Shown here: in pieces, positions 50,798 through 58,753 of the stretch
Position numbering within the stretch: position 1 is the stretch's first letter
Layout: each line of letters starts with the position of its first letter
Source of the DNA: JACJWR01 sp964547485
Lineage (GTDB): Bacteria > Actinomycetota > Actinomycetes > S36-B12 > UBA10799
DNA length: 64,000 nt
Assembly: GCA_964547485.1 (NCBI GenBank)
Contig: CAZJNU010000001.1
Coordinates: 62,001-126,000, forward strand
Direction: 5' to 3'
Program-made: the position numbers and the translations under genes
The notes under the pieces: generated by a model
The model's database searches: none
Seen by the model: only the letters and a program-made list of their open reading frames with translations
Told to the model about the DNA's origin: nothing

Positions 50798-51610
50798 TCA
50801 GCGCTGCGCGTGGGCCAGTACCTCTGCATTGGCTGGCAGGTCTCCACTCGATGACAGCGCTGGTTCGTGCATGTACGCCCGGATGACCTGGGCCAACTGC
50901 TCCGGGTGGGAGAAGTTGATCGCGTGGGCTGGGCCGTTCAGCCAGACGATGGCGACATTCCCGCGGGCCTGCACCGCAGCGGCAAGTTCATCGATCCGGT
51001 TGCGTGGCGGGAGCAGCGGATCCCCCGACCCGGCGACCAGCAGGAAAGGTGTGTCCAACTCGCGAACAATCTTGATTGTCGGCGATTTCGTCATCTCGCT
51101 GAAAAGCCGCAGGCCGTTTACGAGCCCGAACTTTGCGTAGTCCGGTCCAGCGACCTTGACCAGCGACGGTGGCTCGCGCAACCCGTCGAGGGCCAGCTGC
51201 ACCAACCCGCGTCCGATCGGGCGGTTATGCATACCGCCCGCAGGCGAGACCAGGATGGCGCGCTCGACTCGGTCCGGGTGCCGTTCAGCCGCCCGGCCAA
51301 TCACCGGACAGCCCATCGAATTGCCCACCAAGGTCGCCTTCTCCAGACCGACCGAGTCAAGAAACCGGATCACAGCGTCGGCGAGTTCGATGATGCTCAG
51401 CGGCTTCGAGGGACCCGGCGTCCGACCGTAACCCGGCAGATCCGGGACGTAGGTGTCGAACTCGTCCGTCAACAGCGCCGCAGTCGGCAGCAGGTAGGAC
51501 CCCGAGATTCCAAAACCGTGAATATGGACCATCGCGGGCGCTGGCGTGTCCGGCCCGGCGTGCCGGTAGAAGAACTCTCCTTGCTGGGCGGTGATGCGAT
51601 CCTTGGCCAT
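50798..51610 (-). CDS. Alpha/beta hydrolase
   Basis: 270 residues. Core strands and catalytic triad are clear: MVHIHGFGISGSYLLP (oxyanion HG), VPDLPGYGRTPGP, the nucleophile elbow LVGNSMGCPVIGR with Ser, LLVAGSGDPLLPP with Asp, and NGPAHAINFSHPEQL with His. It resembles C-C bond hydrolases and haloperoxidase-like esterases, but the substrate is not identifiable. No signal peptide. It lies alone between the DUF6325 unit and a divergent lipoprotein gene. Confidence 0.88.
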   Translation of the reverse strand: MAKDRITAQQGEFFYRHAGPDTPAPAMVHIHGFGISGSYLLPTAALLTDEFDTYVPDLPGYGRTPGPSKPLSIIELADAVIRFLDSVGLEKATLVGNSMGCPVIGRAAERHPDRVERAILVSPAGGMHNRPIGRGLVQLALDGLREPPSLVKVAGPDYAKFGLVNGLRLFSEMTKSPTIKIVRELDTPFLLVAGSGDPLLPPRNRIDELAAAVQARGNVAIVWLNGPAHAINFSHPEQLAQVIRAYMHEPALSSSGDLPANAEVLAHAQR

Positions 51611-51796
51611 CCGAGCTGCTCCCTGGGTGAGGGGGTGGGTCGCGACAGTGAAGCATTCATGAAACTACTCGCCCGGCGGCACTGCTGGATCGGGCAGGTG
51701 TCAGACTCGAGCCAGTCTGCCGCACCGGCACTGCACGATCAGCCACTCCTGTGCGCCAGCCGCCGAATCCGCACCGATTGAGGAGAGTTCACGCCA

Positions 51797-52318
51797 ATGA
51801 AGAAACTTGTTGCAGTTGGAGTTGCAGCCGTCGGGGTCGTGTCGCTGGCCGCCTGCAGTTCGGGGACGTCTGGATCCACGTCCAGCGCGAGCGAGGCGCG
51901 GAGTTCGCTGAGCAGCGTGGCGAGTAGCGCGGCCAGTTCTGCCCAGCTCACTGTCGCCACCGCCTGCGCCAAGATCCAGACCGCGATCGACAACAAGGGC
52001 GAGAACGCCGAAGAGTTGCGCACCGAACTTGAGTCGATCAAAGCCGAGGCGCCGCCGGCCGTTCAGGCTGCGATCACGTTGGCCGTTGCCAAGTTCAGTG
52101 CCGCGGCCTCACCTTCCGCTTCCGAGGTCCGCGCCAGCGCCTCTGCCCAGGTTGCTGCCGCCGCCGCGGAGGTGTTCTCCTTCCTGCAACCGGTCTGCCA
52201 GGTGGCAGGAGTCACTCTCACCCCCGGCACTGCCTCGGCCTCCGCAGCTGAGGAGTCGACAGACTCGTCCGGCGGGACCACCGAGGAGCCCTCGTCGTCC
52301 GCGTCCCCCTCCTCGTAG
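51797..52318 (+). CDS. Small Ser/Ala-rich lipoprotein
   Basis: 173 residues with GAGGAGAG before the ATG. The signal MKKLVAVGVAAVGVVSLAAC ends in a lipobox, so Cys20 is lipidated. The mature protein is Ser/Thr/Ala-rich with one more structured helical middle (CAKIQTAIDNKGENAEELRT) and a second cysteine pair, and ends in a low-complexity Ser/Glu/Pro tail. No function can be inferred. Its stop and the stop of the convergent TetR gene are directly adjacent with no gap. Confidence 0.82.
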   Translation: MKKLVAVGVAAVGVVSLAACSSGTSGSTSSASEARSSLSSVASSAASSAQLTVATACAKIQTAIDNKGENAEELRTELESIKAEAPPAVQAAITLAVAKFSAAASPSASEVRASASAQVAAAAAEVFSFLQPVCQVAGVTLTPGTASASAAEESTDSSGGTTEEPSSSASPSS

Positions 52319-52948
52319 CTAGTGGGGATCGCCCGCACGGGCCGACAATGGCGTCGGGCCCAACCCGGCGACGGCCAACCGGGCGATCCTTCGGCCGACC
52401 GTCGCTGGCGGCCCGCCCGGCGCAACGGCATGGCTGACCACGAGACGAACCACACTATCGATCACATCGTCGACCACGATCGGGTCGAGCTCTGGCTGTG
52501 CTCGGGTCACCCAGGTGGACAGGACGTCCGAGGACCGCTGCAGCAAAGGCTGGCTGCGACTGGTCAGCAGTGGCAGCAAGGTGTCGTCACCTGCGCCTGA
52601 GGCACTGGCCAGGATGGTCTGCAGCAACGGGTTCAGTTCCGTGACCTGCAACGTGAAGGTGACCGCCTCGAAGATGCCCTCAGACAGGTCGTCCGGGTGC
52701 CGCGCCAACGCAGCCACGACACCGGCCAGGAACAGTTCCACCTCCCGCAGTACGAGAGCCTGACCGAGCGCCTCCTTCGTCCCGAATTCGGCATGCAGCG
52801 TCTGTCGACTGACTCCCACCCGGGCTGCGACGGCGCCCATCCGAACCGAACTCCAACCGCCTGAGACAGCCTCATCATGGGTTGCCGCCAACATAGCTTC
52901 CCGCAGCCGGAGCCTGGAGTCGGCGCGGATATCCGCAGCGGTTGTCAT
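52319..52948 (-). CDS. TetR-family transcriptional regulator
   Basis: 209 residues. The N-terminal DNA-binding domain has RLREAMLAATHDEAVSGGWS, VRMGAVAARVGVSRQTLHAEFGTKEALGQAL, the standard TetR helix-turn-helix (quoted in two parts). The C-terminal ligand domain is helical. CAGACT lies 6 bases before the ATG, consistent with a leaderless start. It is divergent from the cytochrome P450 gene, so it probably controls that gene and itself from the 111-base interval, which holds a TTGACAGTCAA palindrome. Confidence 0.88.
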   Translation of the reverse strand: MTTAADIRADSRLRLREAMLAATHDEAVSGGWSSVRMGAVAARVGVSRQTLHAEFGTKEALGQALVLREVELFLAGVVAALARHPDDLSEGIFEAVTFTLQVTELNPLLQTILASASGAGDDTLLPLLTSRSQPLLQRSSDVLSTWVTRAQPELDPIVVDDVIDSVVRLVVSHAVAPGGPPATVGRRIARLAVAGLGPTPLSARAGDPH

Positions 52949-52973
52949 CGCCCCAGTCTGCCGCCACTTCCGT

Positions 52974-52984
52974 TGACAGTCAAA
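52974..52984. promoter_or_regulatory. Palindrome TTGACAGTCAA in the TetR/P450 intergenic region
   Basis: A perfect 11-base palindrome lies 25 bases upstream of the TetR ATG. A further TTGACA at 53005-53010 lies nearer the P450 start. Either could be part of a TetR operator or a -35 element; the pairing of TTGAC half-sites is suggestive. Confidence 0.4.
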
Positions 52985-53059
52985 AGCTGGCTGTTGCGTT
53001 AGGTTGACAAATTAGGTCGCTATGTCGGATCCTTGCCGAACCTATCCTCGGAGGAACGC

Positions 53060-54340
53060 GTGACTTCCACCCTGCTCCGCAGCCAGCGCCCTTACGACCC
53101 GGCCGATCTGTCGACATTGGAGTTCTGGTCGGGCACGGCCGCCGACCGCGAACGCGTGTTCGCGGAACTTCGCGCCGAACGCCCCGTGTCCTGGCACCGA
53201 CCCGTGGCGAACGGCCTGTTCGTCGACCCCAACGACCAGGGATTTTGGGCAGTCGTGCGGCACGCGGATCTGGTGGAGGTGACCAAGCGGCACCAGGACT
53301 TCCTGTCCGGCGAGGGAATCGTGTTCGAGTCGATGCCACAGGAACTGCTCGACGCAGGCCAGGGCTTCATCGCAATGGATCCGCCTCGTCATGCCAAGGT
53401 CAGACGGCTACTGGTGTCTGCCTTCACCCCGCGTCAGATGGCGCGCATTTCCGACCGCATCGATGCCAACGCGAAGCGGATCGTGGATGACATCGCCGAC
53501 CGAGGTGAGGTCGACTTCGTCGCCGAGGTATCGGCGCTGGTACCGATGGACAATATCTGCGACATGGTCGGAATCCCCGACGAATACCGCCGCACCGTGG
53601 CCCATGAGGCACAGTTCGCCGGCGGCTGGCGGGACGAGGACCTGATGCAGGGCGCGGACCCGATGACCAGACTTTTCGAAGCGGTCGTGACGATGCGCAC
53701 CCTGGCCGGTGAACTCACCGCCGCCCGGCGGGCTGAGCCGCAGGACGATCTACTCACCGCCCTGGTGCAGGCAGAGGTCGATGGCGAGAAACTGACCGAT
53801 GACGAGATCATCTCCTTCTTCGGTCTGCTGATGATCGCCGGTAACGACACCACCCGGCAGAGCACCAGCCACGGGATGAAGGCACTGACCGACTATCCCG
53901 AGCAGCGGGAGTGGCTCGCAGCGGACCTCGCCGGACGGATGCCGGGAGCTGTCGAGGAGATCGTCCGGTGGGCGACCCCAATCATGACCTTCCGCCGCAC
54001 CGCTGCCAGGGATTGTGAACTCGGCGGCCAGTTGATCACAGCGGGCGACAAAGTCGTGATGTTCTATGCGTCGGCCAACTGGGACACGGAAGTCTTCGAG
54101 TCACCCGAGGAGTTCGACCTGTCCCGCTCCCCCAACCGACATGTGTCGTTCGGCGGCGGCGGCATCCACCACTGCCTGGGCAACCAGTTGGCTCGCCGTC
54201 AACTCGCGGCGATCTTCACTGAGCTACTTACCCGGTTACCCGATATCGCCGTGGTCGGCGCACCTACCTATAGCAACGGTAACTTCTTCCATGGCGTCAA
54301 CAAGATGACCGCGCGCTTCACGCCGGAGGTCCGCAGATGA
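53060..54340 (+). CDS. Cytochrome P450
   Basis: 426 residues from the GTG at 53060 (GGAGGAA upstream). P450 signatures are all present: the I-helix LLMIAGNDTTRQSTSHG (oxygen-activating AGxDT), the K-helix EEIVRWATP (ExxR), and the haem loop FGGGGIHHCLGNQLARRQ with the haem-ligating Cys372. It resembles bacterial class I P450s of the CYP125/142/124 region (cholesterol or lipid hydroxylases), judging by MDPPRHAKVRRLLVSAFTP and RHVSFGGGGIHHCLG, but the substrate is uncertain. A [3Fe-4S] ferredoxin gene follows, and a TetR gene is divergent. Confidence 0.92.
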   Translation: MTSTLLRSQRPYDPADLSTLEFWSGTAADRERVFAELRAERPVSWHRPVANGLFVDPNDQGFWAVVRHADLVEVTKRHQDFLSGEGIVFESMPQELLDAGQGFIAMDPPRHAKVRRLLVSAFTPRQMARISDRIDANAKRIVDDIADRGEVDFVAEVSALVPMDNICDMVGIPDEYRRTVAHEAQFAGGWRDEDLMQGADPMTRLFEAVVTMRTLAGELTAARRAEPQDDLLTALVQAEVDGEKLTDDEIISFFGLLMIAGNDTTRQSTSHGMKALTDYPEQREWLAADLAGRMPGAVEEIVRWATPIMTFRRTAARDCELGGQLITAGDKVVMFYASANWDTEVFESPEEFDLSRSPNRHVSFGGGGIHHCLGNQLARRQLAAIFTELLTRLPDIAVVGAPTYSNGNFFHGVNKMTARFTPEVRR

Positions 54341-54353
54341 GAGAGGTCCGCAG

Positions 54354-54545
54354 ATGAGGATCGTGCACGACGAGTCCAGCTGCGCCTCACTGGGAATGTG
54401 CGAAGCAGTTGCACCGGAACTGTTCGAGATCGGCGCTGACGGGTTCCTCACACTGCTGGACCCGGCACCGCCGGAATCGTGCCGCGGCCAGGCAACCCAG
54501 GCCGCGTTGGCCTGTCCGACAGGGGCCTTGCGGATCGAGGACTGA
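54354..54545 (+). CDS. [3Fe-4S]-type ferredoxin
   Basis: 63 residues. Cysteines at positions 10, 16 and 54 (SSCASLGMCEAVAP and ACPTGALRI) match the three-ligand pattern of P450-associated ferredoxins; an extra Cys43 is not a usual ligand. The acidic tail and VAPELFEIGADGF core are typical. It is the natural electron donor of the P450 encoded 13 bases upstream. Start and upstream stop were probably once overlapping: a 16-base segment containing the ATGAG is tandemly repeated at the junction. Confidence 0.92.
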   Translation: MRIVHDESSCASLGMCEAVAPELFEIGADGFLTLLDPAPPESCRGQATQAALACPTGALRIED

Positions 54546-54554
54546 CCGTTCGCG

Positions 54555-54791
54555 TCAGCCTACGATGACCTGCCGTTGCGCACGCAGCGACATGATCAGT
54601 GCCACGATCCAGCCGATCACGGTCCAACCGAGCAGCAGGTTCACCCAGAAGACGGACCAGTGCGGCACATCGCGAACAGCGGCGATGGCCCAGGGCAGCA
54701 TGTAGCCGACCGTGAGGATGGCAACGATCACCGCGACGACCTTCGTCGTCGTCCAGGACTTGTCAACGGATTCCACGTGTACTTGTGTCAT
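54555..54791 (-). CDS. Superinfection-immunity-like small membrane protein
   Basis: 78 residues from ATG 54791, which follows TACCAT by 6 bases. Two transmembrane helices are present (VVAVIVAILTVGYMLPWAIA and VFWVNLLLGWTVIGWIVALI). The second, with FxxNLLLGWTxIGWIVAL, is the hallmark of the T4 Imm-like 'superinfection immunity' membrane family. In chromosomes its role is usually unknown; no phage genes accompany it. It converges on the ferredoxin gene. Confidence 0.75.
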   Translation of the reverse strand: MTQVHVESVDKSWTTTKVVAVIVAILTVGYMLPWAIAAVRDVPHWSVFWVNLLLGWTVIGWIVALIMSLRAQRQVIVG

Positions 54792-54881
54792 AGCGGGATG
54801 GTACCCATTGGACTTTGCGCTCAGACCTGAATTGGCCGCTGTGACGCGAGACACGGGCGCTGGCCCACCTACAGTCGTGGG

Positions 54882-55334
54882 ATGAGTACTGACGTCATCA
54901 CCCGCCTATATACCGCCTTCCAGTCGCTGGACGGCGACGCCATGGCCGCCTGCTACGCCCCCGACGCCACCTTCTCCGACCCCGTCTTCACAGACCTGCA
55001 CGGCTCTGCGGTGGGGAACATGTGGCGGATGCTCTGCTCCTCTGCGAAGGACTTCAGCGTCACCTTCGACTCGGTCACCGACGACTCGGCCCACTGGGTG
55101 GCGACCTATACGTTCAGCGGCACCGGCCGCCGCGTTGTCAACGACATCCAGGCTAGCTTCGTCCTCACCGACGGCCTCATCTCCGCCCACCGCGACTCGT
55201 TCGACTTGTGGACCTGGTCCCGGCAGGCCCTCGGTCCGACCGGGTTACTCCTCGGCTGGTCTCCGATCATCAAGAACAAGATCCGCGGACAGGCGATGGC
55301 CGGACTGCGCAAGTACGAGCGGGCGCATCCGTAG
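54882..55334 (+). CDS. SnoaL/NTF2-like protein
   Basis: 150 residues. The cone-shaped NTF2 fold is indicated by ITRLYTAFQSLDGDAMAACYAPDATFSDPVFTDLHG, WRMLCSSAKDFSVTFDSVTD and WVATYTFSGTGRRVVNDIQASFVLTDGLISAHRDSFD (each quoted in part in the family's usual order). Such proteins act as small enzymes or binding proteins; substrate unknown. The ATG follows TACAGT by 6 bases (leaderless). It is not clearly linked to neighbours. Confidence 0.82.
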   Translation: MSTDVITRLYTAFQSLDGDAMAACYAPDATFSDPVFTDLHGSAVGNMWRMLCSSAKDFSVTFDSVTDDSAHWVATYTFSGTGRRVVNDIQASFVLTDGLISAHRDSFDLWTWSRQALGPTGLLLGWSPIIKNKIRGQAMAGLRKYERAHP

Positions 55335-55350
55335 CGAGTCTCCTCCGCCT

Positions 55351-55378
55351 TTGCGCGACTTATCTGATCTGATAATAT
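55351..55378 (+). promoter_or_regulatory. Promoter of the AbiEii-XRE pair, leaderless
   Basis: TTGCGC (55351-55356) and TAATAT (55373-55378) are separated by 16 bases, and the GTG start at 55386 comes 7 bases after the -10. The segment is much more AT-rich than its surroundings and contains a tandem ATCTG. This is the clearest complete promoter in the window. Confidence 0.6.
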
Positions 55379-55385
55379 TTCCTTT

Positions 55386-56102
55386 GTGGAACCGCGCACT
55401 CCCAAATCAAACGCCCCTTCTGCGATGGTCGACGTCTGGGAGTCCGCTGCCCGACTGCAGCAGTTGGTGCCGGACGCAGTACTCGTCGGCGGATCGGCGG
55501 CGGTGCTGTACGCCAGCCATCGGCTTTCGACAGACCACGATCACGTGATTGCAGATCTACGTGATCGGTTCGAGCTCGTGCTCGACGCGTTGGAGGCGGA
55601 CCCCGAATGGATTACCAACAGGATCCAGCCAGGCAAGATCATCCTCGGCAAGTTGGGTGGAATCGAATCCGGCGTGAGGCAACTCATCCGCACCCGACCG
55701 CTGGAGACCACCGTCGTCACTCTCCCCTCCGATCGCCAGCTAACCGTCCCAACAGCGGAAGAGACGTTGCGCATCAAGGGTTACCTGATCGTCAAGCGCA
55801 ACCAGGTACGGGACTACCTGGACGTCATGGCCCTGTCGAATCGCTACGGGCTAACGGACTCCGCGAGAGTCCTGCGACAGATTGACAGCTACTACGCAGA
55901 CCAACGTCAAACAGCGGGCCTCAGCTCAGAGGGGATCGCGTCGCAATTGGTCCGCCAACTCGCCGATCCGCAGCCCCGCGACCGAACAACAACGGCGGAA
56001 CTGCCGCGGTACAAGGGACTGGCTCCCCAGTGGCACGACTGGCGGGATGTCAGTGCCGCCTGTCGGGTGCTCGCTGTGGCTGTCGCAGAGGCGGAGGCGT
56101 GA
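55386..56102 (+). CDS. AbiEii-like nucleotidyltransferase
   Basis: 238 residues. The N-terminal region has the nucleotidyltransferase pattern VLVGGSAAVLYASHRLSTDHD (quoted within limit) followed by HVIADL, resembling AbiEii/toxin-type enzymes, although the second acidic position is HDHV rather than the usual TxDID. The following segments LPSDRQLTVPTAEETLRIKG, KRNQVRDYLDVMALSNRYG match the characteristic 'R.KDy.Dla.L' helix. AbiEii toxins usually follow an AbiEi winged-helix antitoxin; here the gene comes first and an XRE protein follows in a GTGA overlap. Defence or toxin role is inference. Confidence 0.75.
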   Translation: MEPRTPKSNAPSAMVDVWESAARLQQLVPDAVLVGGSAAVLYASHRLSTDHDHVIADLRDRFELVLDALEADPEWITNRIQPGKIILGKLGGIESGVRQLIRTRPLETTVVTLPSDRQLTVPTAEETLRIKGYLIVKRNQVRDYLDVMALSNRYGLTDSARVLRQIDSYYADQRQTAGLSSEGIASQLVRQLADPQPRDRTTTAELPRYKGLAPQWHDWRDVSAACRVLAVAVAEAEA

Positions 56103-56542
56103 GCACTCCGCTTCGCAACGTCGATGCTGACTTCGACGAGCCGGTCGAGCAATGGCCCTTCGAAGCAGTGCTGACAGCCGTGGACCGCGGCGAGGTCACC
56201 TTGTGGTCCAGGCTGATTGCTGGGATCCGAGCTGACCCCTGGGGGCCTGTCACGGATTGCGTGCGACAGGCCCTCGAGATCGCCGAGCCCTACGGTGTAG
56301 CGCCGCTCATGCGGGCGGTGATCTCGGATGCGGTCAGAGACGCCGAACAGTTGGAACGACAGCAGGTCGCCCAGCGTGTGCGCGAGGCAGTGGCAGCAAG
56401 CGGACTGACCCAAGCGCAGTTCGCCCGACGGATGGGAACCTCCGCGTCACGGCTGTCCAGCTACGCCAACGGACATGTGGTGCCCGGTGCCACCATGTTG
56501 CTAAGGATCGAGCGCGGAATCCGCTCCCCTGCGGCTACTTGA
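56099..56542 (+). CDS. XRE-family helix-turn-helix protein, partner of the nucleotidyltransferase
   Basis: 147 residues, GTG start overlapping the upstream stop. The N-terminal 80 residues are helical and unclassified (EQWPFEAVLTAVDRGEVTLWS, VRQALEIAEPYGVAPLMRAV). The C-terminal 60 residues form an XRE helix-turn-helix: VREAVAASGLTQAQFARRMG and TSASRLSSYANGHVVPGATML. This suggests an antitoxin/autorepressor whose DNA-binding part is C-terminal. The gene converges on a DoxX-like gene with an 8-base overlap. Confidence 0.82.
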   Translation: MSTPLRNVDADFDEPVEQWPFEAVLTAVDRGEVTLWSRLIAGIRADPWGPVTDCVRQALEIAEPYGVAPLMRAVISDAVRDAEQLERQQVAQRVREAVAASGLTQAQFARRMGTSASRLSSYANGHVVPGATMLLRIERGIRSPAAT

Positions 56543-56927
56543 CCGGGGACCGCAGCGCCGCGCGGATCATCGGCAACTGCAGCGGGACTCGCATCCATGC
56601 CACCACCGTGATCGGCGATCGGCCCCGCTTGCGCGTAGCGTCGACGGCCATCCACCAGTTGCCGACCCACACCCCCGCCAGCAGCGACGCGGAGGCGGCC
56701 GGCGCCCACCGCTGTCGTGTCAGCAGACCCGCTGCGCAGGCCAGTTCCGCCGCACCGGACAGCACAACCCACGGACGCGGTGACCCCAGTCCCGGCGGAA
56801 TGAGTGGTTCGAATACTTGCGGCCGCACCAAATGAACCACTCCGCTAACCAGGAAAGACCCGGCCAGCAGTTTCGTCCCCAACGGCAGTGCCTCGTTCAG
56901 TTCTGACGGTGCTGGCGTCTCAGTCAT
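56535..56927 (-). CDS. DoxX-like membrane protein
   Basis: 130 residues with four hydrophobic helices: LGTKLLAGSFLVSGVVHLV, WVVLSGAAELACAAGLL, WAPAASASLLAGVWVGNWW and a C-terminal amphipathic helix. The pattern 'RP..F....P....' after helix 1 and 'GaaEl..g.gLL' fits DoxX-like proteins, small membrane proteins linked to redox or thiosulfate metabolism in some bacteria but of unclear role generally. TAGGAAAGG precedes the ATG. Confidence 0.8.
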   Translation of the reverse strand: MTETPAPSELNEALPLGTKLLAGSFLVSGVVHLVRPQVFEPLIPPGLGSPRPWVVLSGAAELACAAGLLTRQRWAPAASASLLAGVWVGNWWMAVDATRKRGRSPITVVAWMRVPLQLPMIRAALRSPVK

Positions 56928-57012
56928 CTACCTTTCCTACCCGGTCAAGCTGGTTGTGTCCGGGCGATCGGTCAACCGACCCCCGGCTGACGGATCCCGC
57001 TAGATTTCAGCC

Positions 57013-57642
57013 ATGAATCTGACGAAACACGGCCACGCCTGCGTTCGGCTTGATAAGGCGCACCGGAGCCTCCTCATCGATCCTGGGATCTGGTCCGCGC
57101 CGTACTCCTTCGAGGACGTCGACAGCGTCATCATCACCCACCAGCACTCCGACCATTTCGACCCCGAGGCATTGGCCGGCTGGCGGCGAATCAATCCGAC
57201 CGGTACTGTCCACGCCCCCGCCGAGGTGGTGGAACTGCTCACCGGGTTCGGAGTCGACGCGGTCGCGGTGACGGCAGGCGACTCCCTGGCGGTGAACGGC
57301 TTCGAACTGCGCTTCGTCGGCGGCACCCATGCCGAGATCGTCGACGGTCTGCCCCATTGCGCTAACGTCGGCGTCATCGTCGACGACTCCGTCTACCACC
57401 CAGGGGACTCCCTGTTTGTTCCGGACGGCGAAATCGAATCGCTACTTGTGCCGGTCTCCGGCCCCTGGCTGAAACTTGGTGACGCTATCGAATTCGTGCG
57501 CCGAGTCGGCCCCAGCCGTGCGTTCCCGATCCACGACGCTTTGCTCAGCGAGATCGGGCAGCAGGTCGCCGATCGGTGGCTGAGCCAGGCCAGCGGCACC
57601 GAGTACCTGCGACTCGACAGCGGTGCCGGCACAAGCGTGTAA
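57013..57642 (+). CDS. Metallo-beta-lactamase-fold hydrolase (UPF0173-like)
   Basis: 209 residues. The fold is shown by MNLTKHGHACVRLDKAHRSL (N-terminal His of this subgroup), LIDPGIWS and the metal motif SVIITHQHSDHFDPEAL, followed by FVGGTHAEIVDG, VYHPGDSLFVPDG and a C-terminal FPIHDALLSE. Members hydrolyse diverse esters or phosphodiesters; the substrate is unknown. It follows TAGATT by 6 bases, a leaderless start. Confidence 0.9.
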   Translation: MNLTKHGHACVRLDKAHRSLLIDPGIWSAPYSFEDVDSVIITHQHSDHFDPEALAGWRRINPTGTVHAPAEVVELLTGFGVDAVAVTAGDSLAVNGFELRFVGGTHAEIVDGLPHCANVGVIVDDSVYHPGDSLFVPDGEIESLLVPVSGPWLKLGDAIEFVRRVGPSRAFPIHDALLSEIGQQVADRWLSQASGTEYLRLDSGAGTSV

Positions 57643-57762
57643 CCGCACGGCTCGACAATTCGACGAGGCGATTGTTGCGGAGAGGCGGGCGGCTGCGCGC
57701 GCGTGGGCATAGAGTCGTCCCCAGCACAATGCCCCGGTCGAATATTCACGAGGAGTTCCGCG

Positions 57763-58698
57763 ATGAACATCCAGTCCACCACTTCCCGTCGCCTCGTCAT
57801 CGGACTGGCTGTCGGCGCCGCATCACTGTCGCTGGCTGCCTGCGGCGGAAGCAGTTCCTCCAGTAGCAGTTCCGGCTCCGCGTCGGCGTCCGCAGCGGCA
57901 CTGCCCTCGGTGACGGCGGATGCGGCCCTGGCTGCGAAGGTACCGGAGAAGATCAAGTCCAGTGGCAAGTTGACGTTCGGCACCGACGCTTCCTACCCGC
58001 CCAACGAGTTCGTGGCGGAGGATGGGTCGACCATCGTCGGGATGGACGTGGACATGGGCAACGCGATCGCAGCCAAGTTGGGCTTGCAGGGAGACTGGAC
58101 CAACGCCAGCTTCGACTCCCTCATCGTGGGCGTCACAAACGGGAAATTCGACAGTTCGATGTCGTCCTTCACCATCAATCCGGAGCGGTTGAAGCAGGTC
58201 AACATGGTGAGCTACTTCAATGCCGGAACCGAGTGGGCGGTGGCCACGGGTAACCCGCAGAACATCAACCCTGACGACGCCTGCGGAAAATCTGTCGGCG
58301 TTCAGAAGGCAACGGTCCAGGCCGACGACATCGCAGCCCGAAGCGAGGCGTGCACCAAGGCCGGCAAGCCTGCCATCAACGTGCAGCAGTACAACCTGCA
58401 GTCCGATGTGACCACGGCGCTGGTCAGCGGGAAGGTCGACGCAATGCTGGCCGACTCACCGGTAACCGAGTACGCGATCAAGCAGACCAACGGCAAACTG
58501 CAGGCGGCTGGCAGCATCTACGCCTCCGCGCCGTACGGTGTCGCAATTCCCAAGGCCGAGACGGCCTTCGCCGAGACCGTTCAAGCAGCCATCCAATCCC
58601 TGATCGCGGACGGCTCATACCAGAAGATCCTGGACAAGTGGGGTGTTGGCGGCGGTGCCATCAAGACGTCGGAGTTGAACCCGACCGTCACCTCCTGA
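57763..58698 (+). CDS. Amino-acid ABC transporter substrate-binding lipoprotein
   Basis: 311 residues with GAGGAGT before the ATG. A twin-Arg-free lipoprotein signal (RRLVIGLAVGAASLSLAACGG) leads into a Ser-rich linker and a family 3 periplasmic-type binding domain: LTFGTDASYPPNEFV, IVGMDVDMGNAIAAKLGLQG, FDSLIVGVTNGKFD and LDKWGVGGGAI at the end. It would capture polar amino acids or related compounds at the cell surface. First gene of a three-gene transporter operon. Confidence 0.93.
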   Translation: MNIQSTTSRRLVIGLAVGAASLSLAACGGSSSSSSSSGSASASAAALPSVTADAALAAKVPEKIKSSGKLTFGTDASYPPNEFVAEDGSTIVGMDVDMGNAIAAKLGLQGDWTNASFDSLIVGVTNGKFDSSMSSFTINPERLKQVNMVSYFNAGTEWAVATGNPQNINPDDACGKSVGVQKATVQADDIAARSEACTKAGKPAINVQQYNLQSDVTTALVSGKVDAMLADSPVTEYAIKQTNGKLQAAGSIYASAPYGVAIPKAETAFAETVQAAIQSLIADGSYQKILDKWGVGGGAIKTSELNPTVTS

Positions 58699-58753
58699 CG
58701 ATCGCTTCGCGGTACCCACACCCTGAGTTGACAGTGCCCAACGCGGAGGCCTG

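Noticed and set aside
54555..54791. Prophage remnant suggested by the superinfection-immunity-like gene
   Set aside because: No integrase, capsid, tail or attachment site lies nearby; the family is widespread in chromosomes.
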